DNA from: Dipteronia dyeriana
Lineage: Eukaryota; Streptophyta; Magnoliopsida; Sapindales; Sapindaceae
Direction: 5' to 3'
Assembly: GCA_032871835.1 (NCBI GenBank)
Contig: CM065299.1
Coordinates: 496,001 to 560,000 of the forward strand
Length of the DNA stretch: 64,000 bases
The notes under the pieces were generated by a model. The model was not told the DNA's origin, ran no database searches, and worked only from the letters and a program-made list of their open reading frames with translations. Shown one piece after another: positions 21,785 through 32,974 of this stretch; position 1 is the stretch's first letter, and each line of letters starts with the position of its first letter. The position numbers were made by a program, and so were the translations under genes.

Positions 21785-23448
21785 ATGAACATGGAAGGAA
21801 AAAGAACCTGTAGAGCTCATGTTCTAATCATCTCTTGCCCAGCTCAAAGTCACATCAACCCAATTCTTCAATTCGCTAAACGCTTGGTTTTCAAAGGAGT
21901 AAAAACCACATTTGTCACCACTATTCAACTCTCCAGGACCATGCATGTAGATAAAAAATGTTCATCATCAATGGCCATTGAAACAATCTCTGATGGGTCA
22001 GATGAGGTCCAGTTTACGGGCATCAAACAATACTTCGAGACATTCGAAGTTGCTGGGTCAGAGACATTGGTGAAGTTGATTGAAAAACTTGACCATGCTG
22101 GTGAACCTGTCACTGCCATTGTTTATGATTCAGCATTTCCTTGGGTGCTTGATGTGGCCAAGAAATTTGGGCTACTCAAAGTTGTGTTCTTCACTCAAAC
22201 TTGTGCTGTCAACAGCATTTATTATCATGTGAACAGGGGACTTCTTCCGCTGCCGCTTTCGAAGTCTGATGATGTTTCCATTCCTGGATTGCCATTGCTT
22301 CGAGCTTCCGATACACCGTCTTTCATTCATGATATGGAATCAACCGTGCCAGGTTTGAGTGATTTGGCAGTGAATCAACTTTCCAACATCGATGAAGCGG
22401 ATTGGGTACTTTTTAACATTTTCTACAAGTTGGAGGAGAAGGTAAGTTTATTTGTAATGTTAGATATAACGTTTTGTACCGGAGACAATACGATGTCATC
22501 CGTAGCAAAAGAGTGTTGCAAATTCTATATTGGTAAAAAGTTTTACAGCAAATTATTACTATTTTGCAGCAAAAGACTTGAATCTGCGGCAAAAAACTCG
22601 AAAGTTTTTAAAATTACAAAAAGGTCGCGATAAATATAACTTTTTTCATGTATTGCAGGTTAACAGGACTCTGTTTTTTCAGATTCTGCGACGAATGTAT
22701 TCTTATTATCTGTTTTTTATTTTGTCAGGAAGTGGATTGGATGGCTAAACGCTGGAAAGTGAGGACAATAGGACCAACTATTCCATCTTTTTACTTGGAC
22801 AAAAGACTTGAAGATGATAAAGTCTATGGAATCGACTTATTTAAGACAAAGAGTGATTGCATCAGTTGGCTGAATGATAAACCAAGTGGTTCCGTTGTTT
22901 ATGTTTCATTCGGGAGCGTTTCGGATCAAAAACCGGAACAGATCGAAGAGATAGCTTACGGATTGAAAGCAAGCAAACATTACTTCATGTGGGTTGTGAG
23001 GGAGTCAGAGGAGACAAAACTTCCAAACAAGTTCAAAGAGGAGAATTCAGACAAGGGTTTGGTTGTGAGTTGGTGCCAACAGTTGGAAGTCTTGGCACAT
23101 GAGTCAGTAGGTTGCTTTGTCACACATTGTGGGCTGAGTTCAGTTCTTGAAGCAATGAGCCTTGGAGTGGCAATGGTGGCAGTGCCTCATTATGCCGACC
23201 AACCGACGAATGCCAAGTATATTGAGGATGTTTGGGGGAGTGGAATCAGAGCTTTGGTTGATGAGAAAGGCATTGTGAGAAGACAAGTTTTGGAGAAATG
23301 TATCAAGGAAGTCATGGAGGGAGAGAAGGGGAAGAAAATGAAGGAGAATGCAAAGAAATGGAAGATTTTGGCTAGAGAAGCCATTGATGAAGGTGGATCT
23401 TCTGATAACAACATTGATGAATTTGTAACCAATCTGTCCTGTTCATGA
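21785..23448 (+). CDS. UGT74-like UDP-glycosyltransferase, two exons
   Basis: Exons 21785-22441 and 22729-23448 (287 bp intron, phase 0) give 458 residues. A second ATG two codons in (21791) could also serve. The N-terminal signature reads CPAQSHINP where PAQGHINP is usual, so Gly before the catalytic His (H23) is Ser. The partner Asp is D115 (IVYDS). The PSPG box runs W334 to Q377 and reads HCGLSS: both Trp22 (L355) and Asn23 (S356) are changed. Its end reads HYADQ, keeping Asp43 and Gln44. The intron is longer than in sister copies and contains unrelated AT-rich sequence. The frame is open throughout, so the gene is under coding constraint or young. Loss of Asn23, a donor-contacting residue in family structures, makes normal activity less certain. 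Confidence 0.88.
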
Positions 23449-24116
23449 TCCTGATGATCATGTTGTGTCTCACTTAATTTATATGTTTCAATTTACTTTC
23501 AATAAATATAATTAGAAGTACCCAAAACTTGTTTGTTGTCTTTCAATCAATTTGTAGTTAGCTTTAGAATTTATTATCTCTTATAATTTTGTGTTCTAAC
23601 TGATCACGTATTGAAAAATCCACCAATTTAAAAGTTCATCCATAAAGTGAAACAATTGTCTAATTATATGTTAACTGAGCATTTAGGAAGATAATAACCC
23701 AATATTAATCGGGTTACAAAAAATTCAACCCAACCCTATATTAGTTGGGTCGGATTGGGTTGACCGGGTTTAATTGATCCATAATTTGATGAGTAAACAA
23801 TAAAATAATTTATTCTTATATTCATGGAAGGAAGATTCTAGCATCTAAAAAGCAGGAAATTGAAAATTATTACATAAAGCCGTGCTTACCTCGTGGTTGT
23901 ACTAATATATTCCATAATCCTGATGTTTAAATAAATTAATGCGAATTCATTGACATGGTTATTATATAGCTATACTGCATCCGTATTTGATCATACCGAT
24001 CCTGAAATTTTTGTCCAGTTTCGAAGTTACACAAAGTTAGTTAAGATCCAAAAATTAGAATTCCCTTCCCAAATTGTCTTCTATTGATATTCTCTCTGCA
24101 TTATTTTGTATTTGAA
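23449..24116. other. Intergenic between two plus-strand UGTs
   Basis: A GGGTT-rich stretch at 23690-23775 (CAACCCAACCC facing GGGTTGACCGGG) looks like a degraded hAT-like terminus. A possible TATATAG lies at 23963, about 150 bp from the next ATG. No gene seen. Confidence 0.4.
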
Positions 24117-25726
24117 ATGGAAAACAAGTCCTCCTGCAAATCTCATCCTCATGTTCTGGTCCTTCCATACCCAGCTCAAGGTCACATTAATCCAATGCTT
24201 CAGTTTGCTAAACGTTTGGTTTCAAAAGGGATCAAAGCCACATTAGTAACCACCATTTATCTATCCAAGTCCATACTTGTTGATCCTGAATGCTCAATAG
24301 CTGTTGAAACAATCTCTAATGGCTTTGATGAGATGGAAAACAGAAAACCTAAGAGCCCCGAAGAATTTTTGGAGAGTTTCAGGACTGTAGGATCACAGAC
24401 ATTGTTAATGTTGATGAAGAAACTTGAAGATACTGGACATCCTGTCACTGTACTTGTCTATGATTCACTGTTTCCATGGGCACTAGATGTGGCCAAGCAG
24501 TTTGGTGTACTCAAAGTTGTGTTTTTCACTCAAACTTGTGCTGTCAACAACATATATTATCATGTCCACAAGGGGCTTCTTCAGTTGCCAATTTCCGGGT
24601 CTGATCATGTTTCCATTCCTGGATTGCCACTGCTTAGAGCTTCCGAGACACCCTCTTTTGTCTATGAATCAGAATCAACACTCCCAGCTGTGCATGATTT
24701 CACAATGAATCAATTCTCAAATGTTGATGAAGCAGACTGGCTGCTTTTCAACACTTTTTACAAGCTGGAAGAAAAGGTTAATTAATTAGCATCTAAAAAG
24801 TTTTTATTTTGAGTCATTTTGATCATTTGATATAGGGTCCTTCTCCGGTCATCCGGTCAGGATCAGACCTGAAATTTTTTGTAAAGTCTCAAGGATTCAT
24901 GCGATAATCCTGGAGACCGCATGAAAAATTTCAGGTCTGGTCCTGACTAGAGAATTATTCTTTGATATAATAAATTACTTGTTCTTTCTGGTTTTCTTAT
25001 CATCAGGTTGTAGATTGGATGGCTAAAATCTGGAAATTGGGGACAGTTGGACCAACTCTTCCATCTATGTACATAGACAAAAGACTTGAAGATGATAGAG
25101 ACTATGGCATCAATCTATATAAACCAAACATCAGTGCTTCCATGACTTGGTTGAATGACAAGCCTAGTGGTTCAGTGGTTTATGCTTCTTTCGGGAGCAC
25201 GACGGATATCAGAGAAGAACAGATAGAAGAGTTGGCTTGGGGATTGAAAGCATGCAAACACTACTTCTTGTGGGTTGTGAGGGAATCAGAGGAAAAAAAA
25301 CTACCAAACAAGTTCAAAGAGGAGACATCAGATCAAGGTCTTGTTGTGAGTTGGTGCTCTCAATTGGAAGTCTTAGCACATGAGTCAATAGGTTGCTTTG
25401 TCACACATTGTGGGCTGAATTCAGTTTTTGAAGCACTGAGTCTTGGAGTGGCAATGGTGGCTGTGCCTTATTGGGCTGACCAACCGACGAATGCCAAGTA
25501 CGTTGAGGATGTTTGTGGGACTGGAATCAGAGCTCTGCCTGATGAGAAAGGCATTGTGAGAAGACAAGCTGTGGAGGAATGTATCAAGGAAGTCATGGAG
25601 GGAGAGAAGGGCAAAAAGATGAAGGAGAATACAAAGAAATGGAAGATTTTGGCTAGAGAGGCCATTGATGAAGGTGGAAGTTCTGATAAGGACATTAATG
25701 AATTTGTAGCCAAACTACTGCAATAG
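24117..25726 (+). CDS. UGT74-like UDP-glycosyltransferase, two exons (duplicate partner of 48082-49575)
   Basis: Exons 24117-24776 and 25007-25726 (230 bp intron, phase 0) give 459 residues. The start is the ATG of MENKSSCK; the open frame upstream of it lacks an ATG. Catalytic His H23 (GHINP) and Asp D116 (LVYDS) are present. The PSPG box runs W336 to Q379 and reads HCGLNS, with Leu at box position 22 instead of Trp; the box ends YWADQ. The intron contains a 126 bp MITE with a 9 bp target duplication. The gene is nearly identical to the copy at 48082, including about 130 bp of 3' flank. It is about 670 bp downstream of the UGT at 21785 in the same orientation. Confidence 0.92.
24826..24969. 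mobile_element. Mutator-like MITE in the intron of the UGT at 24117
   Basis: The element 24835-24960 has inverted ends of about 35 bp (core CAGACCTGAAATTTTT on the left and its inverse on the right), with an 8 bp internal repeat (CCGGTCAT, CCGGTCAG) on the left arm. It is flanked by perfect 9 bp duplications TTTGATATA at 24826-24834 and 24961-24969, the Mutator hallmark. The equivalent intron at 48748-48855 lacks it. Confidence 0.85.
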
Positions 25727-26962
25727 CTGTGTCGATTTCCTTTGTATCCCCCTGTCGTTAGCCAAAAAAATTTACTATTATCTAAATATCATCATCATAG
25801 TTGTGAATTTTTTCATTTTATTTTGATCTATCGAACTCCGTATGTTTCTTATTATTTTAGATTCGAAGTTATACAATGTAACTTAGGACATGTTTGATTT
25901 TTTCACTTAATGTGTTCCATTAAATGTTTTTTATTTGATTTTTTTTCCGATAAAATCACTTAAATAACTCTTAAAATCAGTTTGCAACAAAGATCAATCT
26001 AATGCTTTTACATCCTCCAAGTACATTATTTTGATTAGCCTGGAATTTTGAATAGACATCTGATTTTTCCACCATGAATAGATATCTCAGTTGCTTTGTA
26101 TCAAAATTTCAGTAACGTTTGATTGCTACAGTCCCCATGGCTCCCAACCAATCCAAAAGACTTTTCAAGTCAATTAAGGAGAAAATTTTGACGCTTTGAT
26201 AGTTAATGTGATATCTTTCAAAGTTACTTGTTCCAAAAGTTATTTGGAGCTTTGATTTTTGGAGTTGAATCATCTTCTCTACGGAACTTTTTCCTGATCT
26301 AAAACACGTTAAGATAATATTTTACCTTTAAAATAATGAGAGTGATATAAATAAAATTTCAGTCATCGATTACATATATCACCATATCTATAAATCAAGA
26401 TAAATATCGATACAATAAAGGATCTAAATTCTTGATTTTTCTATCTATTAGTTTCTTGAAAAATTCATATATCATTTCCGGAGATATTGAAAAAATAAAA
26501 TAAAATAAACAATATACGTAAGACAATAATCTCACATTTACTAAGATTTTATTGACTTTTTTCTTAATAGATGTCCTAACTCTCAAGGCAGGTAAAAATA
26601 GTCTTTGTCACACTCAGATTAGCTTATATCATATTCATAGTTTCGTACATATCATGTGATATTTTTTGGCTTTGGTGTAGTGTATTCGGCCAATGATACG
26701 AATCCCAATAATAGGGTGAGAAAAAGAAAATTAAGTTCCTGCCAAAAAGTGACAATTATGGTTTTTTTTTAATAGAAGTTAATTCCATTTTATTTGCATT
26801 CCTGATCGGTATAGATATAAAATTTATATTGTACTCGGCTTTCATATATGTCCCATCAGAGTAAAAGATGTCCCAACTCCGAAGACAACAAAAGACTCGA
26901 AAAGGACCTTAAACTTTAGACTGCGTTCAACTTGCTAGTGTTATAAATAAACCCCACCACAT
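25727..26962. other. Intergenic, AT-rich, no gene seen
   Basis: The first 130 bases are shared with the 3' flank of the UGT at 48082 and mark the extent of that duplication. The rest shows no coding or element structure that I can define. Confidence 0.45.
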
Positions 26963-27238
26963 GACTTTGTGTATCACCGCCAAACACCTCTCTCTTGAAT
27001 TCATTTCACACGAGGAAAGCTTGGTTTGCTCTTGCTTTACCCCTCTCAACACACACTCTCTCTCACTCTCTCTCTCCGATAAAAAGTTCTTGATATAAGA
27101 GGTAAGTATGTCCAATCAAAATCACATATTGGGTATGGATATAAGTATTTATTAATATGAAACTATAGATCCACTTTAAATGTGTGGTTATGGTTGAAGG
27201 TCCTAATATAATAAAATTCTAACGGTTCTGATAGGAGA

Positions 27239-27276
<38 letters not shown>

Positions 27277-27281
<5 letters not shown>

Positions 27282-27460
27282 CGAAAATGTTCATATAAGT
27301 GTACATTGATGGAATTATATAAGGACATTGAATGTGAATCACTTATTTTACATAATTTGACTTGGTACGTAAGTACTTGTCAAAACTCTTTTATAAATGA
27401 GTGACTCACATTCAATGTCTTTATATAATTTCATCAGTACACACTAATAGAAAAATGACT
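27277..27460. mobile_element. Foldback MITE
   Basis: About 62 bp at the left (TGTACATTGATGGAATTATA, GACATTGAATGTGAATCACT) is the near-inverse of the right arm (ATTCAATGTCTTTATATAAT, TTTCATCAGTACAC), separated by a short loop. Flanked by TTA and TA microsatellites, so the target duplication cannot be read. Confidence 0.7.
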
Positions 27461-28629
27461 ATATATATATATATATATATCAATTATATAATAGGCTGAT
27501 CAGTTTAAATACTCCATATATAAATATACAGAGCTTCTCACGACTCTCATTTCTCACACATCTCTCATCTCTTTATTTCAATTTATTGTTCTTATTTTAC
27601 AACACGTTATCAGTACCAAGGTCGACCTTGGGTCTGATCTAAAGGGACGGTCACCCGCAACCCATTTTTAAAAGCAATAAACACAACCCAATTTATATAT
27701 AATGAGTTATATAATTATGGGTCTAATAAATATTTTATGGACATTTAACCATGATCAACACAAGTATAGATTAGGCATAGCAAGTAGTGATTTTGTTCTA
27801 GTAAAGGTTCTCGACAGTTATAGTTTTGTTTTGGATCGAGTCCAGAAATTTCATAGTGCTTGAATCGCTTTTTGAAGGATACCATAGTGTTGCTCTCGGA
27901 AATACGATTTCGACGCCACTAATCGCGTCTCAAACGGAGCTCTAACGAACTCCCTAGCCCCAGTCAAAGATTGGTCAAAACTGAAGAAAAAAATCCCATA
28001 TATCTCTGCAGATTTTTCTAAGGTAGAAGATGACCACGTCATCCGCCACATCGTTGTCCAATCAGCGCACATCATCACTCTATCAGCGACGCGTCAGCGC
28101 CCAATCGTACCATGTCACTGCCACATCAGCGATGCGTCAGCGCCCAATCGTGCCACGCCATCACCATGTCAGCGATATGCCACGTCATCAATTAGGGAAT
28201 ATTCTATTTCAATTAGTGAATATTCTGTTACCGTCAGAGAATATTTCCGAGTCAACTCAGCCTAGAAGTGTTTTCTGTCTAACTCAGTGCAATGTTCACC
28301 CGTTTTCAACCCAGTCGGACCGATTTCTAGCTATTTCGACCGTTCTAGACACAATCGTGCCATTAGTTTCAACCAATTATGCTTGTAAGTACTGTTTTGA
28401 CATATTCAAGCTTTATTAACTCTGTTTTCAGACGCATTGGAAGATCCAGATCTCTGGCACGGTTGCGCATAGGATCCCCTGATAGGTAATTTACTTACAT
28501 CTCAATATTCTGGATATATATATATTGTTTCATATAACAAGATGGCTTATGCCGTCAATGGAACTTATATATTATAGTTCTAGATTTGTTTTTATGCACA
28601 TATGGGGTGAACTCATGTCCCTAAAATCA

Positions 28630-28975
28630 TTTATTTTTATACAATATATGAGACTGACTTATGCTATGTCTCGGGACTGGCTTAGGCCATGTCTTATGAC
28701 TGGCTTATGCCGTGTCTCTACATAAATTGTTTAAATATTCAGTATTTTTTTTTATGCAATATATAAGACTGACTTATGTTGTATCTCGGGACTGACTTAG
28801 GCTGTGTCTCAGGACTAGCTTATGTTGTGTCTCTAAATACATTGTTTAAATATTCAACATTTATTTTTATACAATATATGAGACTGACTTATGCTATGTC
28901 TCGAGACTGGTTAGGTTGTGCCTTAGGACTGGCTTATATTGTGTTTCCAAATAAATTGTTTAATTATTATGCTCT
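28630..28975. repeat. Tandem repeat, about three units of 115 bp
   Basis: Units begin ACAATATATGAGACTGACTT near 28641, 28756 and 28871, with a truncated fourth near 29000. Each unit contains subrepeats of the form GACTGGCTTATGCCGTGTCT at about 22-24 bp spacing. Confidence 0.8.
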
Positions 28976-29710
28976 TTAAATATTCGTATTTATTTATACA
29001 CAATATATGATATCAGCTAGATCAACTAACCATAACTTAAAATTTGTTGGATTTATAATATTTAAGTTGGCACGATTTTAACAACCGATGAGAACATTGG
29101 AGTTCTAAATCCAATGTTATATACAGGCATATGACACGGTTTTAAAAACCGATGAGAACCTGGAGTTCTGGATCCAGTGTTATATACATGATGCCATACT
29201 TCATTATTTGGAACATGGGGTTTCAACTCGTTCAGAATATGAAGTTATCTCATATATATATGATGTGTTATGTTTATATATCATTCATTTAAGTAAAATG
29301 ATCTACAAATCTTAGAGGGAAAATGTGAGTATCATAAAAGAGTTTTAAGATCCTAACGAATAAATGAAAATAGAATTTTTTTTTTTCTATTTTATACATA
29401 TCCAACAGGATGTTGTGAGTATCAAAAAAGAGATTTAAGATCCTAATGTATCATTTATTTTAGAAAAAATATCTACACATCCAGCAGGATGCTATGAATG
29501 TCATAAAAGGATTTAAGATCATAATATCACATACAATAAGATTGTAAAAGATATTTTATCTATTTTATATTTGCTCTTGAAGGAGAAATATCAAGAGAGT
29601 AAATTTGAATATATTTATATTCATGAGATTTCAAAACATATCTCAAGAGTGAATGTTTGTAAATAACAAAAAAAGAAGGGTTTACAGAATAAACCTAATA
29701 AAAAAAGGGG

Positions 29711-29990
29711 AGAGATTATTATCATTTCAGATGAGATATAAAATGACATTACACATAATGTCCATAAATTCCCAGAAGGGAAATATATGTCTTGCTGAGA
29801 GTGCAACGACTTATACAGTTCTGTAGAGTCATATATATTTTATGAATTTATTAGATTATTATCATTTTAGATAAGATATAAAATGGCATTATTCATAATG
29901 TCCATAAAATTCCTAGAAGGGAAATAAATGTCTTGCTGAGAGTGCAACGACTCACACAGATCTGCGAAGTCAGAAATATTTTATGAATTT
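29711..29990. repeat. Tandem duplication, two units of about 140 bp
   Basis: Copies at about 29713-29850 and 29853-29990 share AGATTATTATCATTT, CATAATGTCCATAAA and TCTTGCTGAGAGTGCAACGA in the same order. Confidence 0.8.
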
Positions 29991-30400
29991 GACTTTTCTC
30001 TGAATATGATAGAAAGCTCTGGAAGAGCCACGATATTGTTATCAAACGATATTAAATTATGTATCAATGATACTTGATATTATTCAAACAGAAAGAAATC
30101 TATCAGATCTAACGAATTCAATTAAAGGCTCTAGAAGAGCTAGAATCTTATTACCAGATGTATTAAATTGTGTATCGTTGATACTTAATATCATTCAAAC
30201 GGAATATAACAGAATCTGTTTAGTTTCAAAGATATATTGAATAATGGATATCACATTGAAACTATAAGGAATGAGAATGTTTAATATATATGCATTACTT
30301 CTTATGATTCAGGCCAGAAACTCATTATAGAAAAGTTGTGTGCTTTATCATCTGGATTATATTACACTATTATAAATAGTGTAGATGTTTAGACAGTTAT

Positions 30401-30406
<6 letters not shown>

Positions 30407-30442
<36 letters not shown>

Positions 30443-30465
30443 TGTTTGTGTGTGTGTGTGTGTGT
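30407..30465. repeat. TG microsatellite
   Basis: About 29 TG units interrupted by two TTTG variants. Confidence 0.95.
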
Positions 30466-31364
30466 CATTTCAATCTTCCTATCTCTTAAATACGAAAGTT
30501 ATTAATCTGTTACCTGGTATATTAAAGGTTAACAAGATTTTATAAGTTGTTATCTCATAAACCCCGGCCGAGTAATTGTTCCTGCAGAACAATCAAAGTA
30601 AAATGCAACAAAATAAATCATTTGATGCATATTATAAGTTTATGTACCTTTTTGAAAGGTATTGTTATTGGGATCCCAAGAGAAAACAAAACTCAAGTTA
30701 TAAATAAATTCACTTTCTTTGTATCAACTCTATAAGAGTCTGATATATCTAAAGAGACACAAGTATATGAAATGACTAAATCCATTAAGATGGAAGTAAT
30801 TTCAATAGAGATACAAAAAAAGAATAGATATTGAGAAAATTTCTATAAATTATATGAGAGAAATGTGAAATCAGAAGGAAACAATCATTGATGATATATT
30901 TTTACATACAGTAATACTGCTGAAATTATAATTGAGAATTATAATTTTCATAATATCAATGATTGTAAACAAATACATGATTGACCTAAATGAAAAGAAG
31001 CAATTTAAGAAGAATCTACTTGTATCACCCCTAAACACCTCTCTTGAATTCATTTCACATGAGGAAGCTTGGTTTGCTCTTGCTTCATACTTAAGTTAAT
31101 TAGGTGGAATATTACAACAACTACCCCTCTCACCATTATATATATATATATATATAGATTGATCAGCTTAAATACTCCAGATATAAATATATAGAGCTTC
31201 CCACGTCTCTCTTTCTTCACAATCTCTCATCTCTTTATTTCAGTTTATTGATCTTATTTTACAACAGCTAGGTAATCATGCATCGGTTTCACATTTGGTA
31301 CAGTCTATGAGAATGGTTTCTAAATTCTTCAAAAAAAATTGTGAAAACTTATTTCGTACATATA

Positions 31365-32388
31365 TTTAAACAATAATAATATTTGTAAATCGTAATTTAT
31401 AATCAAACCTAACTGGTATCAAGGAAAACAGAAAATAACAGCATCAGAAAATCACGTTAGGAAAACAGAGTTTGAACCGAGGCCCGTGTTTCACACGGTG
31501 TCCTTAAGACAATTTCGTCGGACAACACCGTATGTGTATTAGTCGATTGTCTCCCAGGATCCAACGGTTCAACAGTGGTAGGCCTAGGCACACCACTACC
31601 AACGAACTCAAATCGAGTTTAAACTTACCAAGAAACAGAGAAGAAGAATACGAATTCGGCTGCCTCTAAATTTTGTATATTCTTTTTCCGGTATGTGTAA
31701 ATAGAATATTAGAGGTATTAAATATCCAAACCGAAATACTAGGGTTTTGGGATTAATTCGGGATTATTTTAAAAAATTACGTTTTTGATTTAATAAAGAA
31801 ATAATTTAATTAGATAATATTCTCAAAAGAGAATTACTTCTAATTAAAATCCGATTCTATATTCTTAGTGATCAAGTAAGAAATTAGAAGTCAAACAATT
31901 AAAGCTTTCCTTATTCATCACAATAAAAAAAACGTTAACTTAGGGAAGTGGCAAAACGTCAATTTGACTCTCGCGGTCCAATCGGAGCGGCATTCGTGTC
32001 CGCATGTCTCGTCCACACACAAGTCGTGCATTCGAAGGTTCGGGGTCTATGATTTGCACCCCCCCCCCCCCCCCCCCCCCCCCCTCCTGCGCGGGCAAGA
32101 GAGAGCCTTTATGCCACACATGTTGATAGCTCATATCATACATTCACTTATAAACTACATATAAGTGATTTCCCTAAGCAATGTGTGATTCATTTTAATC
32201 CCTACACAATGGGTCCACTTTGAAACTCAATTTCTCATTCACCCATTCACCATTTTTTGAATTTGAGTGTACCATTTCGAAGCTCTCACGAAGGAGAATT
32301 CGAATCCACTTTAATCTTCCATTTCTATGGAATTTATCATACTCAATTTTTGCTCTCAAAATGAGAGTTTATCATAAAATTTCCAACA
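31365..32388 (-). repeat. Copia 3' LTR
   Basis: Matches 37165-38120 along its length (for example GTTTGAACCGAG, CGTGTTTCACACGGTGTCCT, GGTAGGCCTAGGCACACCAC). Minus-strand start is TGTTGGAAATTTT at 32388. It contains a run of 26 C at 32059-32084 where the other LTR has five. Confidence 0.85.
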
Positions 32389-32400
32389 ATCCCCCACAAG
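32389..32400 (-). other. Polypurine tract of the Copia element
   Basis: Minus-strand CTTGTGGGGGAT directly precedes the TGTTGG start of the 3' LTR, the expected place for plus-strand DNA priming. Confidence 0.8.
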
Positions 32401-32974
32401 AATGAAATTGACCTAGGAGACACAAAGAAGATGTTTGGTAAGTTCAAACGGTCGAAACCTGCATAGGATAGGTAGGAGTTACCCTTTGAACCTTACCTTG
32501 TAAAGGTATGCTTACTTTACTGGATGATCAATAGATGTGATATCCTTGAACTGTTCTGCCGTTTTGTGTAAACGATCACACACTTTACACAGGTATCTTC
32601 TAGACCCGATTTGGTTCTCATTTTTATGTTCGTTTTGGCCATGAACATACGTCTGGTTCTGTGAGAGTCTCTGGAGAATATAGCTCTTCACTATTCTCTT
32701 TTAGAAACGGCCCCACTTCTCTCTCACATAGGTGATTTCTTAATTAAGAGTAACCCGCTTTACTCTGCTCGGATTTCCATAGCTAGGAATTTTGACACAT
32801 AAGAATCATTAAAAACATAGTTTAACATTTTCCCTACGGGCATCATTGTTTCATCATAGGAATGGACTTGAGGGTAACCCTCACAGTGATCCAACTGTAC
32901 AAATTGGTTGTCCCATTGAACCTAGATATTGGGATCTCCAGTCAACTAGGTTGGCTATCCATTGTATCGACTTT

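Larger units (their letters stand above)
26963..31275. mobile_element. Decayed LTR-retrotransposon-like unit bounded by direct repeats
   Basis: Two blocks recur in the same order about 4 kb apart. Block one (AACACCTCTCTTGAATTCATTTCACA and following) is at 26975-27055 and at 31030-31090. Block two (ATACTCC...TATAAATATA, then CATCTCTTTATTTCA, then TTATTTTACAACA) is at 27505-27605 and at 31170-31270. They behave like two LTRs, the left one ending ACAACACGTTATCAG as in plant Copia elements, and widened by a foldback insertion. Between them no polyprotein survives; the interior is dominated by tandem duplications (28630-28975, 29096-29190, 29711-29990, 30010-30200). The open frame at 28030-28419 is a GCGTCAGCGCCCAATCGT repeat, not a gene. 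Confidence 0.55.

Noticed and set aside
28030..28419. 129-codon open frame
   Set aside because: Made mostly of a degenerate tandem repeat within a decayed retroelement, with no domain and no conservation of codon use.
26963..31275. A plant gene between the two direct repeat blocks
   Set aside because: No exon with recognisable protein content; the structure is better explained by a decayed LTR element with tandem duplications.
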